From Candidatus Celerinatantimonas neptuna (GTDB taxonomy: Bacteria; Pseudomonadota; Gammaproteobacteria; Enterobacterales; Celerinatantimonadaceae), in contig OU461276.1 in assembly GCA_911810475.1 (NCBI GenBank), positions 1,848,001-1,912,000 on the forward strand: DNA of 64,000 bases, written 5' to 3'. The translations under genes were made by a program, and so were the position numbers. Under the pieces are notes generated by a model. It had not been told where the DNA came from and searched no databases. It saw only the letters and a list, made by a program, of their open reading frames with translations. The stretch's first letter is position 1. The number at the start of each line of letters is the position of its first letter. Below, in pieces: positions 16,894 through 25,582 of this stretch.

Positions 16894-19389
16894 TTATGGT
16901 TCTATGCCTTGCCGGCGGATGATTCTGACAATCAGTACAATCATCGCGATGATGAGCATCAATCCCAGAATAATTGGCCCCTGTTCATCTTTAAAGTATG
17001 GGTCTGCAATAAACACGAGCATGAGAGCGAAAATGGCAAGGGCTGATACTCCGACAAATGGCAAACTGACAATCATTTTCCGCCAGGGGTAATACCAGAT
17101 GCTGGCGATTAGAATGGTGAGGATGATGGCAAATATCCCAAGTAATAGCACCCGCAAGAACCAGCGATGTGGGCAAACCCAGTTAAAGAGCTGATTGGCC
17201 TTTGTCATCATTACAGCTAGTGGTGCTGAGGGTGTAGTTGATGGCGGATAATATACCTTTGAAACGACTTCCTGGGCTGAATCAGTGAGCGGAATGGGCC
17301 AAAAAGCGGCTCCGGAGAAGCCCCAGCTGGCGAAATGAACCCGCTGGTTTAGCTTGGCTATGGCTGTTTTTGAGGTGACCGTATTGGTATTGGTAAGTAT
17401 TGGTAGCACATGGCAATACACTCTAGCGGCTTGCTCTTGATTTTTTTGACGATTGAGCCAAATCTGCGCATATCTGATATTCCGTAGCTCGGTTGTCTGA
17501 CCTGAGCGATGTGTTGAAGCCGTGTGTGCAGCTGATCGCATGATGAAAAAGTTAGTCCAGCGTGAGAGGGTCAGCAAATTGGCCAGCGTGTAAAAGTTAT
17601 GTTTAACTTTTTTTGGTAACCGGTTGATTGGAATTACAATATTTAAATAATACCTATCTGAGAAATGGGCCGATCGTTCTTGGCTCCCTTGTAGGGATTC
17701 TTTGAGTTTTTGGGCAAATTGTAAGAATGCTTTCTGGCTTTGGGGGGTTGTTAACGGGCTCAGATCGATATCCAGGGTGATCCCATCGGCAATGGTTGGT
17801 ACAGGGCTTATCCCAAAGCTCAGTAGCGGTTGCATTCGGTTGCTGAAGCGATGGTCTAATGGTTGTTTGACGGCATCAACGAGTTCTTGAATGACCGACT
17901 GGGTAAATAAACTTTCTAATTGGCTCTGTGTGAGCGAATCCGGTGTCGTTACGACTAAATCAACTTTGCTGCGATAGCGGTGTGCGGTTTGAATGAACTG
18001 GCTCTCTTTTGCACTTGTGCTCCAGTTGGGAGGAACAATCAGTTTATTCTTACTGGCGAGGGCTGGGTTGAGGGTGGCTGCGACCAGACCGATGCGATCA
18101 AATTGGCTAAAGTGAATGGTTGTGCCGTCTTTGGGGTGGATCCAGTACGGGTAGAAACCGTAGAAGTGGTCGGCGCTGAAAATCGATTCTTTACTGTCTT
18201 TGCAGCCACATCCCTCTGGTGCGTGCCAGATAATGGGGTGGTCAACGGTTGGCATGATGCCTGTTTTGCCTGCCAGAGTTAGGATTGACTCAATGAGTGG
18301 GGCTTCTTGCGATGCGGACAGACCTGCAAGGTTAAGTGCCATGCCCATTAAGCGGGTACTGGCAAAAACTTCATTCTGGAGCGGACCTAGTTTCTTGATG
18401 ATGTCTTTGGGAAAAGCGACGAGATTTCTTTGTGCTAACAGCGCTTTTAGTGCACTTCTTTTAACCATCCAAACTAATGATGGCGCGTTGGTTTTTGTCT
18501 GGTTACTGGCGGTTGTTTCCTGGACCGAAGTTGTTTGCTGACTGGTTTCACGAGTCGATGCTTTGGTTGTGCTGGTGCTTTGTATCTCGCTCTTAGTCGC
18601 AATTGGGTTGTCAATGGACTCTGATTCAATCAATGCATTGATATTGATTTGGGTTTGTCCAAGTTGGCTGAACTGTGTATGCAGGTCATTGTACAGAACA
18701 CTGCGCCTATCAAATTGCTGAGCAGACAGTTTGGCTAACGTATCCAGAGCTGTTTTCCGTTCTGACAATATTTTCAGGTCGTCCTGGGTCAGTTGATAGT
18801 AATCGGCTGCTGGTTGTGGTTTGGTTGCTTTTGTCTGCGTTTTTGTGGTTGTCGTAGTTGCTTGGGATTTTGTCTCCTCTGGTTGGGTGTTCGGTGTCGG
18901 TGAAGGGGCTGTCTGAGTTGTTTTGCTTTTTTCTGATAATTTTTTTGCGAGCCTGGTATCGGATAACGTCAGTAACTGGGATGGCAGAATGATATCGCGC
19001 CAGTTTGGGGCAATTTCATTGATTTCAGTTGCTTTGATGAGTGATGATTGCAATCGGTGCACAAATTGTGTGTGGGAGCCTTGGGTTGGAATGGCAAATT
19101 CACTGCAAAAATAAGCCATCCAGCGCTGTGTTTTCGGACCAAACAGACCGTCCATCAGTGCTTTTGCATCTTGCTTTTGAGCTTGTTGGTAGGCTCTATT
19201 GTGTTGATATAAGGTTTGCAATTGTTGCTGGGTATTCTTGTCAAAATAACGTACATCACTTTGGCTTAGTTTCTGGGAACAGCGTTTAAATTGAGCGCTG
19301 CTCCAGGCTGATGATGCTGCATTCGCGGGGGCGCTTAGGCTCAGTAATCCCAATAGACAGACATAACTGAGCGAAATCAATTTGTTCAT
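16894..19389 (-). CDS. eCIS-associated exported GH18-like membrane-anchored protein
   Basis: An 831-residue protein with an unusual layout. Residues 1-24 form a signal peptide ending in ANA. MDGLFGPKT (79-87) resembles a peptidoglycan-binding repeat. Residues 155-195 are a Thr/Gln/Pro-rich linker. FYGFYPYW begins about 409 and DGITLDIDLSP lies near 534, together resembling a GH18 barrel. The GH18 catalytic box DxxDxDxE is broken: the final glutamate position is serine. Three hydrophobic segments close the protein (about 742-765, 770-795, 805-825). The bulk should lie in the periplasm, held to the inner membrane by its C-terminus. ATG overlaps the TGA of the ATPase gene, so it is part of the injection-system unit. 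The role (anchor, wall binding, release) is inferred. Confidence 0.7.
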   Translation of the reverse strand: MNKLISLSYVCLLGLLSLSAPANAASSAWSSAQFKRCSQKLSQSDVRYFDKNTQQQLQTLYQHNRAYQQAQKQDAKALMDGLFGPKTQRWMAYFCSEFAIPTQGSHTQFVHRLQSSLIKATEINEIAPNWRDIILPSQLLTLSDTRLAKKLSEKSKTTQTAPSPTPNTQPEETKSQATTTTTKTQTKATKPQPAADYYQLTQDDLKILSERKTALDTLAKLSAQQFDRRSVLYNDLHTQFSQLGQTQININALIESESIDNPIATKSEIQSTSTTKASTRETSQQTTSVQETTASNQTKTNAPSLVWMVKRSALKALLAQRNLVAFPKDIIKKLGPLQNEVFASTRLMGMALNLAGLSASQEAPLIESILTLAGKTGIMPTVDHPIIWHAPEGCGCKDSKESIFSADHFYGFYPYWIHPKDGTTIHFSQFDRIGLVAATLNPALASKNKLIVPPNWSTSAKESQFIQTAHRYRSKVDLVVTTPDSLTQSQLESLFTQSVIQELVDAVKQPLDHRFSNRMQPLLSFGISPVPTIADGITLDIDLSPLTTPQSQKAFLQFAQKLKESLQGSQERSAHFSDRYYLNIVIPINRLPKKVKHNFYTLANLLTLSRWTNFFIMRSAAHTASTHRSGQTTELRNIRYAQIWLNRQKNQEQAARVYCHVLPILTNTNTVTSKTAIAKLNQRVHFASWGFSGAAFWPIPLTDSAQEVVSKVYYPPSTTPSAPLAVMMTKANQLFNWVCPHRWFLRVLLLGIFAIILTILIASIWYYPWRKMIVSLPFVGVSALAIFALMLVFIADPYFKDEQGPIILGLMLIIAMIVLIVRIIRRQGIEP

Positions 19390-20783
19390 AATGTTTTTCC
19401 CTCTTTACGCCGCTCTTTTTGGATCCCCTGGCGCAGCATGTCGCAGGTAATACAGGGGCTTTGTTGCAAGAAGGCATGGATGGCAGCATCGCGAATGACA
19501 TTGATCATAGCCCCCGCGGCCATGGGAAATGATTCAGCAATTTGCCTGAGCTGGTCTTGTTCATCATGTGGGAGATGATCGCCAATGAGTGATTGCCAGA
19601 GTGTCAGCCGCTGGTCGATATCGGGTGTCGGGAAGTAAATCATCGACTGAAACCGGCGGGCAAATGCATCATCGATATTATCTTTGAGGTTGGTGGCCAG
19701 AATAACCATGCCGGGAAAGTCTTCCACGCGTTGTAACAGATAGGCGACCTGTTGATTGGCATGTCGGTCATTGGCACTGCTGCCCTGGGAGCGGGTACCA
19801 AATAAGGCGTCCGCTTCATCGAAAAATAAGATCCACCGGCGGTTTTGCGCCTGATCGAACAGGTTAGCGAGGTTTTTTTCTGTTTCACCAATGTATTTTG
19901 AAACAATGGCTGAAAGATCGACACGGTATACTGGCAGCTGACAGGATTTGCCTAATAAGGTGGCGGTCAGTGTTTTTCCTGTTCCTGGAGGGCCATAGAA
20001 CAGACACCGATAACCGGCTTTAAGGTGGCGTTGCAGTTGCCAGCGCTGAATAATCGTTTGACTGTCGGTCAGCCAGGTTCGGATTTTCTGGATTTCATTC
20101 AGGGTTGATGGTGAGAGAATCAGATCATCCCATTCCAGGGGCGTTTCAATTCGCTTCGCCGGAAAGAACCGACTGTAACCCGGAGTCTGTTCTTTCAGGG
20201 TAGTTAACCTGTGCAGGTAGTCGCTACTGATACTGAGGCTACAGCTTAAAAACGGTTCGTCCGGTTCTTGTGTGCCAAGGATAATGATGTTTTGTTGAAA
20301 CAAACGGTGATCAAATGGCAGCTGCGCTAAAAATTCAATGCGTTTAGTCAGATTATCCCCAGCCCAAAGGAACGCGGCAGTTTCTCCTGTGGGGATAAAT
20401 CCACTGTGATTTTTGCCCTGTATTCCACCGAATTCACTGTACCCACGATTGAAGCTTTCATTTTGGGTAAAGAAGATATCCAGTAACTGGGGGCGAAGAT
20501 GGGGAAGCAGGGCCAGAATCAATATCAACCGTTCGATTGAAGTGAATTGTTGTTCCAAAATAAAGGTTGCATAAGGTGAGCGATCCGAGCTGAGATCGGG
20601 GGCAGAAAGCTTATCAACTTCATCTAAAGCTGAATCTTGTTCAAAATAGAGTTTGATGCGTCGATCTAATATTTGACTAAACCAGTCTATTTCACGCTGC
20701 AGGGTCAGTATATTGGCGTGCATGGTCGTTAGTGTCTGTTGCGCATTCAATGAAAAAGGCTGACTGGGTTGCTGGGCGTTCAT
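19386..20783 (-). CDS. eCIS AAA+ ATPase (Afp15-like)
   Basis: A 465-residue protein with a C-terminal AAA+ module: Walker A GPPGTGKT at about 264-271, Walker B FFDEADALFG near 321, and arginine-finger region DDAFARRFQSMIYFP. The N-terminal 230 residues are the variable part typical of Afp15/PVC15 ATPases, which are needed for assembly or cargo loading of extracellular contractile particles. ATG 20783 is preferred over an upstream ATG at 20831, because AAGGCG lies just ahead and the tape-measure gene ends 12 bases before it. Its stop overlaps the start of the GH18-like gene (ATGA). Confidence 0.88.
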   Translation of the reverse strand: MNAQQPSQPFSLNAQQTLTTMHANILTLQREIDWFSQILDRRIKLYFEQDSALDEVDKLSAPDLSSDRSPYATFILEQQFTSIERLILILALLPHLRPQLLDIFFTQNESFNRGYSEFGGIQGKNHSGFIPTGETAAFLWAGDNLTKRIEFLAQLPFDHRLFQQNIIILGTQEPDEPFLSCSLSISSDYLHRLTTLKEQTPGYSRFFPAKRIETPLEWDDLILSPSTLNEIQKIRTWLTDSQTIIQRWQLQRHLKAGYRCLFYGPPGTGKTLTATLLGKSCQLPVYRVDLSAIVSKYIGETEKNLANLFDQAQNRRWILFFDEADALFGTRSQGSSANDRHANQQVAYLLQRVEDFPGMVILATNLKDNIDDAFARRFQSMIYFPTPDIDQRLTLWQSLIGDHLPHDEQDQLRQIAESFPMAAGAMINVIRDAAIHAFLQQSPCITCDMLRQGIQKERRKEGKTL

Positions 20784-20794
20784 GATGTTTCGCC

Positions 20795-23700
20795 TTATCG
20801 CCAATAGACAAATAAAGGTTTGTTCATCCACGGGTATTTGATGGTCTGAAAACTCCAGGGCAGCTGATCAAGGAGCACGTCATAAGGGCCCGGGGTAATG
20901 TCCAGTTGCCAGTTTTCATTCTCTTCTTTGAGCTGACCGTTGCGCTGAATAAATGTAGTGCGTAGTCCTTCAATCGATGTGGAACCCAGAGCGTGCCAGT
21001 GTTCGATCATAGCGTTGAGCATACTTTTGATGATCTCTATAGCTTTATCGGGCAATGGAATATCACGTTCGATAGGGGATTCAATGGGAATGCCACAAAG
21101 TACCTTATTGAGTACCAGTTGATATTCTGGTGTTTCTTGGATGTCATCGACTAAAAGTTGCAGGCAAAATAAAGCCTGATGTTGGGTGTCCTGACTGATA
21201 AATTGTTTGTCTTGGGTAAAATCCAGCCGGTCAAACAGCATCGGAATATAGGTTGCTGCAAGTACGATTCCGGCATTGTTGACTGCGATAGGGCCGCTTA
21301 TCTGATGAGGTTCGGATGCATCGTTCTGATATAGAATTTTTTCTGATGAAGGGGCTTTTTGTAATGTGATGGCTTCATATAAAGGATGGACAGCTTTTTT
21401 ATCCAATGGCAGATCTTCAGGTATTGGTGCAGTATCTTGTACTCGAGGTGAGAGAACTTCTATATCCTTGAACAGTGTAGATAACTGATGGGGGCTGAGT
21501 GTGTCTTTGACAACTGGATGTCCGGCTAAGTCAGTAAGGATCTGTTGGCTGAAGTGATCGGGGCTGCCCTGATATCCCTGAAGTAATAACCGCTGATAAA
21601 GGACTTCCCAAAATATGCAGTGTACCTGGCTGGTTTGTTCAAGCAAAATATTGACCTTGAGATGAAGTCTTAAAATATCCGTCAGTAAATGAGGGTATTT
21701 AAAGGCAAAGAGCTGTTTATGGCTGTCATCGTCAAGCGCGTCAATCCAGCGGAGCAATGCCTGACGGGGTTGAATAACTGTTGAGAGCTGTTGCCATAAT
21801 GCAGTTGGATATTCTCTGATGGCCTGGTGAATGATCCACATCGCGGGTGGCTGTTGATTGCTATTAAGCCACTGGCTGATGAGTTCTAAAGGTGTCTGAA
21901 GTGAATGCAGCCACGGTTCGTCATGCGTTGGGTTCATTTTATCTTCCATTAAAGATTGTAATCGGGCGACTAATTGCGCTTCGCATTGATCGGGAAAGAT
22001 CTGTTTAAGATGCGTTAATAGTGCATATAGCCACTGCGAACGGCTCTGTGGTGGATGACTGGCAAAGAGCGTTTGATAAAACCAGTTGGGTGTCAGTGTC
22101 AGATTGGCCAATATGCGGGTTAACTCGGGTAACCATTTTTTTAGCGTCGGGTAAACATCGGGTGCTAGCTGGTGAATCAGCAGACGCTGGCTAAGCGGTG
22201 GAAATTGCTGAAATTGCCAGCGATGATGGCCTGGAATGGTCAGTTGCTGGCGTATCGACTGGATTTGCTCAGCCGAGAGTGGTTTTTCAGGGGAGTGCCC
22301 CTGTTGTAGGTTTTGCAGCCATTTTGTCTGCGCGGGTTGTAACGGGATATGCGGATCACATAGCGATTGAAGCGCGCTGAACCAGTCAGGAAGATGAATG
22401 GCGCTGTTTAATACCGTATGGATCCATTGCTGTTGTTGCATGTTGTGGTGCCTGGCCAGTTGCAGGCCGAGCGAGCGTAAGTAATGCTGACGATGAAAAG
22501 CTGAACCTGATTCAATAAACAGATAATTGAGTGAGATTGTCCAGAGCATTTGTCTTAATGCGGTTGAGGTGATGGTTGTTTGCCAGGATGGAACGGATCT
22601 GAGCAGGATGGATGAATCGTCAGATATCACCGATTGGATGGTTTGCAGTGCATCAGGGCAGATAAAGCGGACTAATGCCAGTAAGGTTGCATCGTTAAAC
22701 TGTTGTATCCATTGTTGGCGAATGTTGGCTTGTTGTCCGAATTGTTGTAATTGGGTCAGAGCGTGTTCTTTTCGGAGTAAAAGCCGGGATGAATGGGCGC
22801 TTTTCCATAAAGATAAACCGACCTGAAATACAGGGAGAAGCTTATCTGATAGATGCGATGGCACTGATTGCGCCTGATTTGCGGTTAGAGGTTCATCCAA
22901 TAAGCACTTGTATGTTTTGTCCTGCGTTTTTCTGGTGGTTAAAGGTTGCAAAATCGCATCTAAGGTGTCGCATAACAGGGAGTGCGAGCGTTGATGAAGC
23001 AGTTGCAACATGGCCAAAATGAGTTGTTCTTGTCTGACGTTACGCCGCGCGGCCATTTGCCGGGTTAGCGACTGGAGATAACTTTTGCGGTTAAATTCAC
23101 TGCCTCGCTCGATTAGTAAATAGGTGAAGGTGAATTCCCATAAGCTTTGTTTAAGGGCCTGTTCTGAAAGAGTTGTCATAGGTGATTTTGTCACGGGAGC
23201 TGAGAAAATATGGGGGTGTTCGATGACCTCATCTACGATTTGTACGGCATCTGGAGCTATCAATCCAACCAATCCCTGTAATGTTGCATCATCGAAGCGT
23301 TCCGCCCAGCGGTGGCGCGCATATTCTTGTTGGCCTAACCGGTTTAATAGTGTTTTTAAAGGGGGAAAATCCTGATCTGTGAGTGTGTTGAAATGGGTTT
23401 GCCATTTTGATGAGTTGGCTTCGGTGAGTGCCTGTATCAGTCCAAACCATTTCTGGGAAGTTCGGCCCGGGCGAATGGTTTCCTGTTGCCAGTGATCGAT
23501 GATCGCCAGCATGGTCTGTTGTTCAGGGCGTTCTTTATCGGACAGGCGAAGAGTTTGCCAGGGTTGTAATAAGGATTGGCAAATGCTCAACAAAACGGGT
23601 GTGGTGTGTTGCTGTAATAGTTTCAGCATAGCCGCAAGTAATTGTGCCTGGCTGATATTGCGCCGGGCGGCCATTTGGGTAATCAGAGATTGCAGATAGC

Positions 23701-25582
23701 TTTGACGGTTAAAGTGGCTCTCCTGTTCCAGTAACAGGTAACTTAACGTAAATTGCCAGAGACTGATTCGTAAGGTTGAATCGGTTAGCTCAGAACGTGA
23801 TTGATGTTTTGATGGCATCGCTGCAAATAAACGGCGCTCATGGGTCACCATCTGAATATCATCGTGAGCGGCAGGTTCAATGACATCCGTGAGTTTTAAT
23901 AGCATGGGATCGGAGTAGTGCTCTGCCCAGTGTTGACGAATTGCTGCTAGTTGCCCTATCCACCGGAGGAGCTTTTTAAACTCATGTTGATTTTCGGGCC
24001 AGTGTGTTTGCAGTTGATGTTCTTGCCCCGATTGTAGTGCACTGACCAGTGCCAGCATGGCATCCGTTTCAGGCGCAGTTTGAACCGTTGGTTTGTGTGG
24101 TGTGAATTGTTGATCCCATTGTTGAGTGACTTGAGTCGGCTTGTTTAGCAGCTCTTTTTCATTTGGATGAATGGATCGCAAAATGGCCCGTTTAGTTTGA
24201 TACGTTAACTGTGTGTTGAGCTGTTGCCTGAGTCTGGGAGTATTGGTCAGGTAACTGAGGGTAGAAATCAGCATCGCATGATGTTGCTCAAGTAGCTGGG
24301 GTAGCAACGGGGTGATATCACCCGATAGTAATGTGTGTAGGAGCCATTGCTGGCGCTCTGGTGATACCATCTGATTGAATTGTTCGATATTCGGTTGAGG
24401 GTTGCCTTGTCTGGTTGAAAAGATTGAGAGCAGGCTGAGCATCTGGCGTTGCAGCGCCGAATCGATATCCAGTGTGCTCAACGCGCAGCGCAGCGCCCCA
24501 ATAAGCTGGTTTGTATGCAGGTTTTGACAGGCTGCCATCTGTTCAAGCAGCGTGTGCATATAGTTCTGCCGGTTAAACCGGCTGCCTCGTTCAACAAGCA
24601 GATAGTGCAGGGTGAATAACCAGAGCTGTTGCTGAATGTGAGCAACAGGCTGCGGTTTGGCGATTATCGGTTTGTCTGGCCGGGGATACCAGATCTGGGG
24701 GTGGGTCAGAACCCGGTAGAGAAATGGATATTCAGCCGGTTCTATGTGTTCAAGCAGGCGAAATCGTTGCGATTCACTCAGCTGTTCGCACAAGAGGTAG
24801 GGCAGTTGAGCATCCTGATGGTGTGATTTAAGTGTAGCAATCAGGGCGTTGCTGTATTCACTGACCCATGTTTCCCAGTGAGATAGAATCAATTCGCTGA
24901 GTCGGTGCTGCTCCAGTGCGCGGCTAAGTAGCCTTTGAAAATGATGACTGATGGTCTGTTTTAAACGGGGATGATGGCGTTTCTCAAGGCAAACCAGTTG
25001 ATTCAGGGCGATTTGACGCAAATCTGGGGCAAGTTGTTCAATCAGTTGTGCTAAAGATGGGGCTGAAAGCTGATAAGTCAGACGTACCAGTAGGGGATGC
25101 GGCTGAATAAGTTGGGTTAAAAATTGATTCAGTTCATCGATATGTTCGAGGGTGATTTTGCCAAGATCGAAGGGCTGATGGGGTTGTGATGGTTGTGCAG
25201 ACCACGGTAAATAGCCGGTTTGTAAAAAATGTATTGCCTGTTGCCACTGATAGGCATCAGGTGAAAAGCGTTGAACGTTTGTGGTTGGTGTCTGGGGATT
25301 TGGGCTGAGATAGTGCCCTAACTTATCACAGAGCTGCACTTCTATGGCGTTGAGTAATTGCCCGGGGAGTGAATCGGCCACCAGCTTGCCCAGATCCAGT
25401 TCTAAGCGGTCAATCGTTATGACATCATGATTGGGGTTAAATCGCTCAAAGATTTGCTCGATTAATGGTAGCAGTTGTTCTGTTGTCCAGCGATGGGCTT
25501 GTCGCTCAAACTGCTCGGCCTGTAAGGCATTATCAAAGTTGAACGATAATGTCGCCTGTTGGATTTGATGGGGCGCTCTCAT
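20795..25582 (-). CDS. eCIS tape measure protein (CIS_TMP family, Afp14-like)
   Basis: A 1595-residue protein that starts with the typical CIS tape-measure N-terminus (FNFDNALQAEQFERQA, then ITIDRLELDLGKL). The end also matches (PGPYDVLLDQLPWSFQTIKYPWM). The length of such proteins sets the length of the contractile tube. Four copies of a helical module are visible, beginning near residues 316, 607, 812 and 1011. Each has the pattern LW.FTL.YLL.E.GS.FNRQ.YL.SL..QMA, and the last three share a following R..W...F.D.TL..L...I.PDA segment. Gln/Leu-rich throughout. Start ATG overlaps the stop of the Afp12-like gene. Confidence 0.88.
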   Translation of the reverse strand: MRAPHQIQQATLSFNFDNALQAEQFERQAHRWTTEQLLPLIEQIFERFNPNHDVITIDRLELDLGKLVADSLPGQLLNAIEVQLCDKLGHYLSPNPQTPTTNVQRFSPDAYQWQQAIHFLQTGYLPWSAQPSQPHQPFDLGKITLEHIDELNQFLTQLIQPHPLLVRLTYQLSAPSLAQLIEQLAPDLRQIALNQLVCLEKRHHPRLKQTISHHFQRLLSRALEQHRLSELILSHWETWVSEYSNALIATLKSHHQDAQLPYLLCEQLSESQRFRLLEHIEPAEYPFLYRVLTHPQIWYPRPDKPIIAKPQPVAHIQQQLWLFTLHYLLVERGSRFNRQNYMHTLLEQMAACQNLHTNQLIGALRCALSTLDIDSALQRQMLSLLSIFSTRQGNPQPNIEQFNQMVSPERQQWLLHTLLSGDITPLLPQLLEQHHAMLISTLSYLTNTPRLRQQLNTQLTYQTKRAILRSIHPNEKELLNKPTQVTQQWDQQFTPHKPTVQTAPETDAMLALVSALQSGQEHQLQTHWPENQHEFKKLLRWIGQLAAIRQHWAEHYSDPMLLKLTDVIEPAAHDDIQMVTHERRLFAAMPSKHQSRSELTDSTLRISLWQFTLSYLLLEQESHFNRQSYLQSLITQMAARRNISQAQLLAAMLKLLQQHTTPVLLSICQSLLQPWQTLRLSDKERPEQQTMLAIIDHWQQETIRPGRTSQKWFGLIQALTEANSSKWQTHFNTLTDQDFPPLKTLLNRLGQQEYARHRWAERFDDATLQGLVGLIAPDAVQIVDEVIEHPHIFSAPVTKSPMTTLSEQALKQSLWEFTFTYLLIERGSEFNRKSYLQSLTRQMAARRNVRQEQLILAMLQLLHQRSHSLLCDTLDAILQPLTTRKTQDKTYKCLLDEPLTANQAQSVPSHLSDKLLPVFQVGLSLWKSAHSSRLLLRKEHALTQLQQFGQQANIRQQWIQQFNDATLLALVRFICPDALQTIQSVISDDSSILLRSVPSWQTTITSTALRQMLWTISLNYLFIESGSAFHRQHYLRSLGLQLARHHNMQQQQWIHTVLNSAIHLPDWFSALQSLCDPHIPLQPAQTKWLQNLQQGHSPEKPLSAEQIQSIRQQLTIPGHHRWQFQQFPPLSQRLLIHQLAPDVYPTLKKWLPELTRILANLTLTPNWFYQTLFASHPPQSRSQWLYALLTHLKQIFPDQCEAQLVARLQSLMEDKMNPTHDEPWLHSLQTPLELISQWLNSNQQPPAMWIIHQAIREYPTALWQQLSTVIQPRQALLRWIDALDDDSHKQLFAFKYPHLLTDILRLHLKVNILLEQTSQVHCIFWEVLYQRLLLQGYQGSPDHFSQQILTDLAGHPVVKDTLSPHQLSTLFKDIEVLSPRVQDTAPIPEDLPLDKKAVHPLYEAITLQKAPSSEKILYQNDASEPHQISGPIAVNNAGIVLAATYIPMLFDRLDFTQDKQFISQDTQHQALFCLQLLVDDIQETPEYQLVLNKVLCGIPIESPIERDIPLPDKAIEIIKSMLNAMIEHWHALGSTSIEGLRTTFIQRNGQLKEENENWQLDITPGPYDVLLDQLPWSFQTIKYPWMNKPLFVYWR

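Noticed and set aside
22198-23699. Several plus-strand reading frames of 60-100 codons opposite the tape-measure gene
   Set aside because: They mirror the Gln/Leu-rich codons of the large minus-strand gene, have no family likeness and no ribosome sites.
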